DNA from: Girardinichthys multiradiatus
Lineage: Eukaryota > Chordata > Actinopteri > Cyprinodontiformes > Goodeidae
Reading direction: 5' to 3'
NCBI RefSeq assembly: GCF_021462225.1
Contig: NC_061794.1
Coordinates: 47,230,414 to 47,294,413 of the forward strand
DNA: 64,000 nucleotides
Part shown: piece by piece, positions 55,461-64,000 of the stretch
Numbering within the stretch: the first letter of the stretch is position 1
Layout: each line of letters starts with the position of its first letter
The notes under the pieces: model-generated
The model's database searches: none
Told to the model about the DNA's origin: nothing
Seen by the model: the letters and a program-made list of their open reading frames with translations, nothing else
Program-made: the position numbers and the translations under genes

Positions 55461-56790
55461 GGCACCAATCATAGTACTAAAATAAAAGTAGCAAAATGTA
55501 TGATCAGCTGATCTTGTTCAATACTTTTTTAGAAACGCATCTTAAATGTTTCAAATGTATTTTAACTCACTAATGTCCTCTGATCTCAGCATTGAACAGG
55601 TTCTGCTGATATTTGAGCTCAGCCACATGCTTTTATTTAGACATTTTCTCAATAACAAGCTGCACTTTGGGTCAAATGATCCAATTTCACCTAAAATTTC
55701 ACCGATACAGAACCTTTTACTCTTTTTTTCCACATTTCATTATTATTTGTGTTTCCATTGAACTCACTTAGCTGAAAATTAATCTTAATACACATTATTT
55801 TGCTGCAGCTTTCATGCCAGTACATTTTCCGTTTTGCGCTGCTTGTTCTTTTTATTGCAACGTACGGCGTCCTTAAACGTTGTATTAATGTTCTGGTGCT
55901 CTTATTCCAGTTTTTGGGTTTCCTGCATCAGCCTAGATGCTGCCCTGGACTCATCATGCAGGTCAGACACAGATCCAGCCCAACTTGGTCTTAACGCATC
56001 AAAACTGATCGAGCTACTTTCTCATTACTGTGTTCCTCGTTGTCAGAATTACCATTGTGACATAACATCCTGCTGTGCATTAATGTTTCTCAAACTAATA
56101 TCAATCTACAAACTGCCAGCAAGAATCCAGAGTTTCATGTTGAAGTTTGTGGGCGCGGCTGGACCTCCAAGTTTGTGTTCTCGCCATAAAACCAGAAGTA
56201 GAGAACATCTGAGCCCCAAAAACACTGATTATTGTAAGTCTGGTGGTTAACAGGAGTAAAGGGCTATATTATGAAATCCCCCTACTGAGAACAGAAAGTC
56301 ATCATTTATTGGTTGATTTATTTCTGCGAAGCTCTTTATTATATTAAGTTCAAACTGTGTGAGAAAACATTGAAAACAAATGAAGATGACGATGATAAAT
56401 TATGATCTGAAATCCATTTGTGTGTTTTTCATCTGCAGGGGATTTTCCATCAATATTAGTACAGCGATAAACATATGTATGTTGTTATCTGCATCTTTAA
56501 GCAGTAAAATATATTGAAATAAGAATATTTAAGAGAGCCTAAAGCGTGATTATAAAATGAATGCTCCTCTCTGACTTTCAAGTCTTCAAGCTGCCATTGT
56601 TCTTACAAGGAGGTGTCAGTGATGCTAAAAAGCTGAATTAAAACAGATACTCTTATTATGAAGGTAAACGAAGAAAACATGGTTCTCTTTTGGTGCTCCA
56701 GCGCCATCATGTAGTCTAAAACACCCAGGTTGGTTTAGCTGATAGCTCTAAATTTCCCTCAGGTGTGTGTGTGTGTGTGTGGTTATTTGT
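55461..56790. other. Intergenic, no gene recognised
   Basis: The open frame at 55834-56250 (138 codons) has no family I recognise and no supporting splice pattern. A short (GT)n run lies near 56766. Confidence 0.45.
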
Positions 56791-56796
56791 TTTCAG

Positions 56797-57290
56797 AGGT
56801 GGGCAGTCAAAATTTGTACTCAAGTAAGAGTAAAAAGAATTTGGAAAAAAGGCTATTCAACCTCTGACTAGAGTTTTTATCATAACATCTGATTAAATTT
56901 GCAAAAATTATGTAATCAGACAACAATTTTAAGTTATCTGTGAATTCTGGTAATTTAAAGGATAAAAGAAAGATATAAGTACAGACCAATAACATAATTA
57001 CAACACAATAAAGTCAAGCAGAAGAAACACGCATTTCCAAATTCTATCATAAATAGATAGAAACATAAACCCTGTTTACAACTTAGAAGTTTCACTTTAA
57101 CATAAACTGTGTGTTTGTTTCTGGTGCATTTGCAGTTAAACATGTAGGGTAGCCAGAAATTGTACTCAAGTAAGAGTAGTGATAGTTCATAACAATATTA
57201 CTGAATTAGAAGTAAAAAGTATGGTGCAGTAAAACTAATCCTAGAAGTATGTTTTTTTCAAAATGTTACTCAAGTAAATCTAACTAGTTA
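56797..57290. repeat. Dispersed repeat with TACTCAAGTAAGAGTA words
   Basis: TTGTACTCAAGTAAGAGTA occurs at about 56815 and again at 57160, followed by AGAAGTAAAAAGTA and TTACTCAAGTAA. This vocabulary is typical of an abundant fish MITE. The two parts may be the ends of one element. Confidence 0.5.
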
Positions 57291-57582
57291 GTAGTTTGTT
57301 TATTAGTGTTTGTCAAACTCGACATCATCAATCAGTGATGGTCATTGGTTAATCAACTCTGACAGGGTTGAAACATTACACTAATAATAAACCATCACTA
57401 ATATCAATATAACTCACCACACTTCCATCTACTTAAGATCTGCCTTTCATTTCAAATCACAAACCTACTTTAGGTAGTTAATGTCAACACTGGCTCTATT
57501 ATTATGCTAATAAAATCAAACAGACATCTAAGTAACATGTTCCTGTTTATTCATCATTTCTATATCATAGAGGATTATATTT

Positions 57583-57650
57583 AGCTAAACTAACTAACTT
57601 AACCTAAACTAAACTAAACTAACTTAAACTAAACTAAACTAAACTAAACA
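57583..57650. repeat. (CTAAA)n tandem repeat
   Basis: Imperfect pentanucleotide tract ending in six near-perfect units. Confidence 0.9.
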
Positions 57651-58359
57651 GAAAGAAAAAACTGCAGAAAGCAGGCTTATTCATAATAAAACTAGACAGT
57701 TAAAACATGTCAATACAGAATAAAGTGTAAAAATAATCTGACAGAGAACAAAATACAGAAACAGGTGTAGAAATTGACCAGGTAGGCATGTACATTTTAA
57801 AATAGTTTGAAAATAGAAATACAAAAAAGGAAATGATGAAAACAGCTTCCACAAGATGGCAGTAAAGCACCTGCTGAAGACCACTATTCAACTCATAAAG
57901 CTCAGAGAGATGAGGGTCTCTGAGCTTGTGTCCAGGGACAGACGGGACATTAATCCAGGCCGGGAATTTGATATCATCCCAGGCCACCATCAGTGAATTA
58001 AGGCAAACCACCAAGACTGAGTTAAATTGAGCACACTCTGTATGCACAAAGTCTGCACGCTTTTTCAACTGAATACCTACAAAATGAACGTTTCTGCTGT
58101 GGTGCAATATTATGTATTCAAATCACATAAACTAAAATGTTCACCTACATCATGCCATGTATAAACCTCAATAAATAACAGTTAATCGTAGTATCATACA
58201 ACAAATGGGAGGTGCAGGTGGTGCACTGCAGATGTGTCTGTTAGTTCTCTATGACAAACACATTTTCACATGAAACAACATTTAACATTAACATTAAACA
58301 AAACAATATTTTCTCAAGTTGTGTAAAAAAAAACTTAGAACCAGTAATGAATTGTCAGC
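57651..58359. other. Intergenic, unassigned
   Basis: A minus-strand frame of 135 codons (57700-58107) contains AWDDIKFPAWINVPSVPGHK but matches nothing I know. Possibly 3' flank of the adjacent hAT pseudogene. Confidence 0.35.
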
Positions 58360-60470
58360 ACTGCTACTAGTACACCAGCAGGTGGCGCAGTCGTTCACTG
58401 CTTTCAGCTATTCTATCACTAATATCCTCCTTGTCCATTCCCACCAGAATCTCTTTCTCTGTTGCCATCAAACAAAATGCTTCAATATTTTCTTGGCTAA
58501 GGGAGGTTCTTAGGTGGTTCTTCACCATCTTTAGGGTAGAGAAAATCCTCTCAAAGGCAACCTGAGTGATGGATAGTGTGAGGAGGAACTTGTAGCCCCA
58601 ACAGATGATATATGCATCGGTGAGCAGACTGTCTTGTGAATGGAGTATGTAACAACATATTAGTTTCTGCTCAACAACACCACACTTTCATCAGTGTCCT
58701 CCATGTCTTCGCCCGTTTCATCGCTGGTGGCAGCGGTCCTGGTGTTGTAGTCATCCAGTGGTGACTGGTTTAATCTGTCCCACTGCTGTGCAAAGCTGAT
58801 CAGATCAGCCTGGATTCTAGCAGCACTGGCAAGTCCATCAAATTCCAGCAGGCATTTCCTGAGCTCTCTCATGGCAGGAAGGCCTTTCTCCCTGATTTCT
58901 GGGAAACGTTGTGGATTCATGCAGGACACATCTGGACACAGCACTGAATTTGCTGCATAACAACGATGAACACTTTCAATTACAGTATCCAGAATCAAGC
59001 TGTGAACGTGGATTTTATAATGTTTCAGCATCAGCAATGGTTTCATCTTCTGGTTTCCTCTTCACTCTTTTATTTCTCTTCATTGGGAGGACAGTCTGAG
59101 CTTCTGCATCACTGTCCTGCCGTTTCTCCAGCAAGCAATTAGCCCACTCAACAATAGTATCTGCCGACCTTTTGACACCTTCAAAGTCTGAAACTTTTTC
59201 AAACAACCCTCTGTTCCTTTATCAAGCTCTGTGCAGTTGTAAGGTCCATACCACCTGTCTGCAGGTTTGTAGATAGAGAAGATGTCCTCAGAAAAACGTC
59301 AGCTGTAAGTATGGTTTCATACTTCAGAGGAACATCCTTGTAAGCGTGGGCCTTGCTTGGGATGAGAGGTTTTATGGTCACATCCTTCTGAATCCTTTAA
59401 TAATGTGATGACTGGATCTGTGTACAATGCATGGTCAGGCTTTGTAAGGCTTTTCTCAAGGCCCCGTCTTCACCCCACCAGCGGGTTTCACAGAACTTAC
59501 CAAGCTGTCGGTGTCTCTTGTCTTCATTGGTTTCTTCCCATAGCTTCATGCGCTTGTTGGAATCTCTAATAAATATTGCAATGTCATTTAGCTGTGAGAA
59601 AAGATTCACTGGCTACAGTGTCCATATTCTCAAGTGTCTGTTTCACAAGGTCTATAAAGTACTGGCTAGTTGATGACTCACAGTCAATGACAGCACTGAG
59701 TCTCTTGTGGACAGCATCAGTAACGTATTGCAGAGCCAACGCACACTGATCTGTGGATGTTAAATCTTGTGTGGTGTCCATTTGTTCTGAGAACATCCCT
59801 GCATTTCTCACTTCAGCTGCAATTTTGTGCTGAATTAATTTTTAATTGACTTCATCATTGTTCCTTACTATAGTTTTAGAAAACGCAGTTACAAATTACC
59901 CTCTTCCTTTACTTCCCATCAGCTTTTTTACTTTTTTCAATGCAATTTGTGACATCCTCTTCTAAGCATATTCCATACTTGGTTAGCAACAGTAAAAGCT
60001 CCATAAAGTTGCCATAGTTGACAAAGTTATATGCAGCTTCATGGTGGCGCCCTCTGTAGCTAATAGCTGTAACACTATCAATAACCTGTTCCAGGGCCTG
60101 CCTCCTCTTTCTGACCTGGTCTCGCTGAGCTGACATTTGCTTGTCACATAACAGAATATGAAGGTCTGATTTGCTGTCTCTGAGGAAAAAGGCTTCTGCA
60201 TTTTCTCTATCACCATTACTTTTCTCATGCTCTTGTATTTGCTGATCGACATGTTTCCATGCATGCATGCCTCTATTGACAAATGCGTTGTCAGAAGCTG
60301 GAGGCTTTGCAATTGCAAGACATACTGAACAGAAGAGGGAGTGATTGCTTGTCAGGCATTTTCTGTTTGTGCTTTTGAGTTGAATACACTTGGAATTATT
60401 CTTACACTGATTTTGGTGGGGCTGGAAAATTATATCCAAATCCTTAGATAGATATTGGCTTACTGGTGTA
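58360..60470 (-). pseudogene. Decayed hAT/ZMYM-like transposase
   Basis: Read on the minus strand from high to low coordinates, broken frames give the order of a full hAT-family protein. First is a TTF-type zinc-finger region (SLFCSVCLAIAKP, NRGMHAWKHVDQQIQEHEKS, 59909-60439). Next is a central DUF4371/RNase-H-like part (TSTDQCALALQYVTDAVHKR, 59584-59811) and LGKFCETRWWGEDGALRKAL (59397-59609). Then come FKIHV-like and FPEIREKGLPAMRELRKCLL (58660-59046). Last is the dimerisation domain LLTLSITQVAFERIFSTLKM with VKNHLRTSLAKENIEAF (58365-58640). At least five stops or shifts separate the blocks. Either an old transposon or a dead domesticated copy. Terminal repeats were not found. Confidence 0.82.
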
Positions 60471-60706
60471 TATCTACAGAAGCTGCTAAAACTGTCTGCT
60501 GTGTCCTGATTTTGAAATGCAACTGAATAATATTGACTTTATAAAAAGCCCAGAGGATACATGTAGAAAATGCCTTATACTCTACAACAGGTAACGTCTG
60601 TATGTGTGTTGGCTAAAAGAGAAGATCCAGCAGCTGTTATCATGTGCAGTGGTGGATCTGAGCTGCATATAGTTTAACTCTCTGATGGTCTCCAGCTCCT
60701 CTTTCA

Positions 60707-60768
60707 GGATGTTGTACAGGAGCTTGATGGTCAGACTTCACTTTGTTCTAATCACCGTTTATTACTCA
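60707..60768 (+). other. Candidate isolated exon (signal-peptide-like)
   Basis: Bounded by TCCTCTTTCAG and CAG-GTATGT, matching splice signals on the plus strand. It contains an ATG followed by hydrophobic residues (LHFVLITVYYS). No partner exon is recognised. Could be chance. Confidence 0.2.
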
Positions 60769-61558
60769 GGTATGTATAAATGTTCACTCTTCATCCTCGT
60801 GCGTTCTGTTTTAACACAGAAATGGTTTGTTGTCACACCAACACTATTTGAGATGCCGTTTATATTGTGTTGTCAAAGAACATAATATGGACTCACTATG
60901 AAATGTGTGAATGGCTTTAACTCATTATTTTCTGCGTGCACACTAACAGTATAAGCATGTACACAGTGCATCTACTTCATGTGTTAAAGTGGAGGCCGCA
61001 GACCTAAAACACAGCAGGTACATTTTCAGATTTAGGTAGTTTTCCCTAAAATAAACTTTTATAGTTAAATTAATGCTCTCATTGGCAGCATCTAACCTGC
61101 TGGAGATTTATATTTGAATCTACATTTTAAACAAAAAAATTTCAAAGAATGTGAAAACCTGAACTCAAATTGATCTGTCCCTAATATTTAAACACTTTTC
61201 TCTTGTAAACCTAGTAGCAAAGAAAGTCAAAAATCTATTTTAATAATTCCCGTTAAACATAAAAACAGAAGGACTGAAGTTCATTTCAGTTGGTTTATAT
61301 AGCATCAATTAACAACACATCCCACCTCAAGGCTCTTTACAAAGTCAGTTCAGTCCAATCATACAGATTCCAAGTCAGGTACATTCCAGCTGATCCTAAT
61401 TATGAAACAACGCAGTCAAATTAAGTTTATTATTCAAATTAGTTTAAATGTTTCCTATCTGAGGAATTAGTTTTTCCTTCAGGTACTTATCATCTTTGAG
61501 GAGCAGAACCAGAATTCAGGTGGGAATCCAAGGTCTTGTGCGGGCTATGTGAGCACAT
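60769..61558. other. Intergenic, no gene seen
   Basis: AT-rich. The word TTTATATAGCATCAATTAAC near 61290 may belong to a repeat. Confidence 0.4.
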
Positions 61559-62035
61559 ACAGGTACATATTAAAAAATGTGAATATTATGAAAAAGCCAA
61601 ACTTTTTTGCCCCAGATTTCAGAAAGTGAAAGTTATGTTATAAAGATTAATGACACAAAGTGAAATATTTATTTCTTTTATTTTTTGTATGGCTTACAGA
61701 TTCTTAAAATGAGAAATTCAAAACTCCTGGTGTTGCACCCTAATCAGCTAATTAACTCAAACACCTGCAAAGGTTTCCTGAGCCTCTAAACGGTCTCAGT
61801 CTGGGTCATAGGTGACACAACCATGGCGAAGAGTGGACAGATGTCCAGAAGACAATGATGGACACCCTCCAGAAGGAGAGTAAGCCCCAGAAGGTCATTG
61901 CTGAAGAAGCTGGTTGTTGACAGAGAGCTGTATCCAAGCATAAATCATAGAAAGTTGAGTGGAAGGAAGAAGTGTGGTAGAAAAAGGTTCACCAGCAACA
62001 GGGAGAACTGCAGCCTTGAGAGGAGCAAAACTATT
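61559..62035 (+). mobile_element. 5' fragment of a third Tc1-like family
   Basis: Starts at TACAGGTACATATTAAAAAA, followed by a typical Tc1 leader and a start region ATGGCGAAGAGTGGACAG. Then come KKLVVDRELYPSINHRKLSG and RKKCGRKRFTSNRENCSLER, the decayed helix-turn-helix part of a Tc1 transposase. The catalytic part is missing. TIR of the other end not seen. Confidence 0.8.
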
Positions 62036-62658
62036 AAACCATTTTACAATTGTTTAAGATGTTCTACTTCTGGTTCTTGCTGTCAGGTTTTATGTTCTGG
62101 TAAATCAGGTCTCCAGAGGTGCTCTGCTCAAAGACCACACTCTAAAAACAATAATGAAACACACATTAAACTCAGCCTTCATAAGCCAGATGAAACATTA
62201 TTTTCTTGTGTTATTACAATAAGTTACCTCCATTTGTTTGTCGCTGAAGCTGTCTGCAATCCCCAAACCTGTGGAATAAAGTGTTCTTTATGTGATGAAT
62301 TAATAAAATCAGATTAGATCAACTAGTCAATATTTCCAAAACAAAAAGTGAATCTGCAGGTATGTTAGTTTTTACAGGTGCTTATTGTACATGAGCCAAG
62401 TTAAAACTATGGTGGACTTTTACTTCCTGTTCATCTCTTCTTCTGCTGCTGTTCTTGCTTGGGCGCTGTAATGTTCCCTCGGTAGTGAAACGCTTGATGT
62501 ACAGTTACGTCTTGGTTCCATCCTTCTCCTGGTGGACATGAGATGTGGACCAGAACCATGGACGGGACAGATTTTTGAATCCCGCTTTCAGTTAATTTCC
62601 AACCAATCCGACTCAAACTCATCACTTTAACTGGTCCACTGTTTGATTCAGCTAAATG
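62036..62658. other. Intergenic, no gene seen
   Basis: No clear coding signal. The minus-strand open frame at 62431-62682 overlaps the 3' UTR of the receptor-like gene. Confidence 0.4.
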
Positions 62659-62664
62659 TTTATT
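62659..62664 (-). terminator. Poly(A) signal of the receptor-like gene
   Basis: AATAAA on the minus strand about 70 bases after the stop codon at 62733-62735. Confidence 0.6.
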
Positions 62665-62732
62665 GCATTTAAAGAAGAGCAAAATAAATGAAATGTATAA
62701 AATGCTGAGACTCTGGTCTCTGTAGTTTCTTC

Positions 62733-62887
62733 CTATAAATGTGCACTAGAGCTCTCTGATGGTGAACTGAATGCACACTCTAAATGAGTGCAGCTGTGTG
62801 AAGTATCCTCACATGGGTTTGGGACTGGACTGTCAGGCGGTCGACCACTGAGGTTTTCTGTTATTTCTTCATTGATGCACTTTGGGC
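62733..62887 (-). CDS. Type I membrane receptor, last exon (cytoplasmic tail)
   Basis: Acceptor TTTCATCTAAG ends at 62888. Two bases complete a Gly codon from the previous exon, then 50 codons (PKCINEEITENLSGRPPDSP ... SPSESSSAHL) to TAG at 62733-62735. The tail is rich in Ser, Pro and Glu. No ITIM or ITAM tyrosine motif is present; it contains no Tyr at all. The frame agrees exactly with the transmembrane exon at 63326-63421, which supports the model. Confidence 0.65.
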
Positions 62888-63325
62888 CTTAGATGAAAGA
62901 AGAATCTTCTTCTTCCCCAAAGTGGTGGAGTTTTTTGTTTGTTTGGCTGATGGTGGTGCATCAAAGCTCATGTTCTGAATGATTTGTTTTGCATCTTTTG
63001 ATGAAATTGGGCTTATTTTAATTCATAAAGAGATTTAAGCTGCTATTTATCTGTTTTTCATTTGAATAATTTTTCATTTTAATGATTTAATTGTTCATCC
63101 ATCCATTGTCGTCTAATTATAGGGCAAAAAGTAACAGGCAATCCAGGTTTGTCCCACAGGCAGGAGGACCTGGGAAAGACCCAGAACTGTAGGGACCTTT
63201 GGAGGGAAGTCTGGCTTTCTCCCTTTTCCTGTTTCACAACTCAACATCAGATTCATAGACAACTATTATACCTTTACTTGTTTAATAAAGAGAAAAAAGC
63301 ATCAGTGTGTTGGTGGTTTTCTCAC

Positions 63326-63421
63326 CTTGCAGAGATCTCCTCCTGCAGGAAACTAGAAGAGCTGCTGATAACAGGATGACTGTGACTGCCAGAGCCACAA
63401 CAATCACAATCAGAGGAAGAT
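63326..63421 (-). CDS. Type I membrane receptor, transmembrane exon
   Basis: Acceptor CTCTGCAG ends at 63422 and donor GTGAGA starts at 63325. The exon is 96 nt in phase 1 at both ends. It encodes LPLIVIVVALAVTVILLSAA then LLVSCRRRSLQ: a single hydrophobic span of about 24 residues followed by a CRRR stop-transfer signal. Phase-1 borders are typical of immunoglobulin-superfamily and similar receptors. Which family is unknown, as the ectodomain lies outside. Confidence 0.8.
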
Positions 63422-63803
63422 CTGCAGAGATTAACAAACTGGTTTTTACCGACACCTACTGGTATATCAGGGTATTAATAATAGACACGTCATAGGAAAT
63501 TAATTTCTATAAAAACTCCAACAGGTAGTGGTAGGCTTCTTGAAGAGAATCTGTAAAACACTGGACAGAAAAACTAATTTAAAAATAGCACAAAACAATT
63601 CAGTGTTCAAACACTATCATCAGTATGGGATCATGTGTCAAAGACTTTTCCTGTTTGCACATCCAACTGATTGTGGTATTTAGATGAGCACTGAATCATT
63701 TTACACCCTTTTTTTAAATGGTTTTTATGCCCAGCGTTTTTCAGATGACACTTTTTAAAGACTTCAAGCGAGCTAACAATCTCATGACAGCCTTGATATT
63801 TAC

Positions 63804-63893
63804 CCCACGGTGGAAAAGTTTTTACTGATGTTCCTCCTGATGTTGCTCCATTATTCTGATAGAGACGTGACTGATATGTGGTTCCAGACGTGA
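63804..63893 (-). CDS. Type I membrane receptor, stalk exon
   Basis: Acceptor TTTTTCTCACAG ends at 63894 and donor GTAAAT starts at 63803. 90 nt, phase 1 at both ends. Encodes TSGTTYQSRLYQNNGATSGG then TSVKTFPPW, a Ser/Thr/Gly-rich connecting peptide likely to be O-glycosylated. Its last G and the AT of the next exon make the Asp before the membrane span. Confidence 0.7.
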
Positions 63894-63911
63894 CTGTGAG
63901 AAAAAAATACA

Positions 63912-63917
<6 letters not shown>

Positions 63918-63953
<36 letters not shown>
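63918..63953. repeat. (AC)n microsatellite in the receptor intron
   Basis: About 18 AC units, followed after a short gap by a (TG)n run at 63960-63970. Confidence 0.95.
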
Positions 63954-63955
<2 letters not shown>

Positions 63956-63989
63956 CTAAGTGTGTGTGTGCGTTTTCATTAAAACTCAC

Positions 63990-64000
63990 CATCTGAGACG
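63990..64000 (-). CDS. Type I membrane receptor, end of an upstream exon (partial)
   Basis: CGTCTCAGATG is followed on the minus strand by the consensus donor GTGAGT (63989 on). Read as VSD plus G it joins the stalk exon in phase 1. The rest of the exon is outside the window. Confidence 0.55.

Noticed and set aside
1..64000. Endogenous retrovirus or LTR retrotransposon
   Set aside because: No gag, protease, integrase or envelope motifs and no paired LTRs were seen; all RT motifs belong to non-LTR elements.
1..64000. tRNA, rRNA or snRNA genes
   Set aside because: No cloverleaf with both A and B boxes found. GGGTTCGAAATGAC near 54909 resembles part of a B box, but no matching arms were found.

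Overview
The window is eukaryotic nuclear DNA, almost certainly from a ray-finned (teleost) fish. It is intron-rich and AT-rich. It is packed with transposon families typical of teleosts: Rex1-like, Rex3, L2/CR1-like and Tx1/L1-like LINEs, Tc1-like elements with TA target sites, hAT remnants and MITEs. It also holds the compact C2H2 zinc-finger genes that occur in large lineage-specific fish clusters. I saw no bacterial operons, rRNA or tRNA genes.

The backbone is a head-to-tail array of four paralogous C2H2 zinc-finger genes, all on the minus strand. Each has a 43-nt coding exon 1 (the first three encode MDA-x-FSPDVQMDR plus L or F), a large intron, and one long exon 2. Exon 2 encodes an acidic, VKEE-rich amino-terminal region and then 8 to 13 canonical fingers. 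Exon pairs are 7729-7771 with 2841-4543; 18122-18164 with 11679-13405; 30708-30750 with 24005-25917; and 55136-55178 with 42990-44371. In every case the spliced frame closes in phase 1. The region upstream of each exon 1 carries a related GC-rich promoter (ETS-like CCGGAAGT, GC box, TTACGTCA and a YY1-like CGCCATATT in three of the four).

Mobile DNA fills the introns and intergenic spaces. The most striking item is a 3,027-bp P-element-like transposon at 46445-49471. It has perfect 32-bp terminal inverted repeats, an exact 8-bp target duplication, a subterminal inverted repeat and a THAP-domain protein gene split by an 86-bp intron. It sits inside an L2/CR1-type LINE, which is itself inside intron 1 of the fourth zinc-finger gene. 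Other notable elements are an intact Tc1-like transposase (19630-20784); two copies of a second Tc1 family with long IR/DR-type repeats (one lost the first catalytic Asp by an in-frame deletion, the other has one nonsense codon); a 900-bp foldback palindrome (31373-32272); a near-complete but broken Rex3 (38322-41665); a hAT-type element carrying an 18-bp minisatellite; and a decayed hAT/ZMYM-like transposase (58360-60470).

At the right edge (62733-64000, minus strand) are the last exons of an unrelated gene: a Ser/Thr-rich stalk, a transmembrane exon and a short cytoplasmic tail joined by phase-1 introns. This fits the 3' end of a type I membrane receptor, possibly of the immunoglobulin superfamily, with its ectodomain beyond the window.

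Functionally, the zinc-finger proteins are probable nuclear DNA-binding regulators. Their setting, a young tandem array with diversifying fingers embedded in many transposon families, resembles host zinc-finger/transposon conflict known from other vertebrates. That role is inference here.
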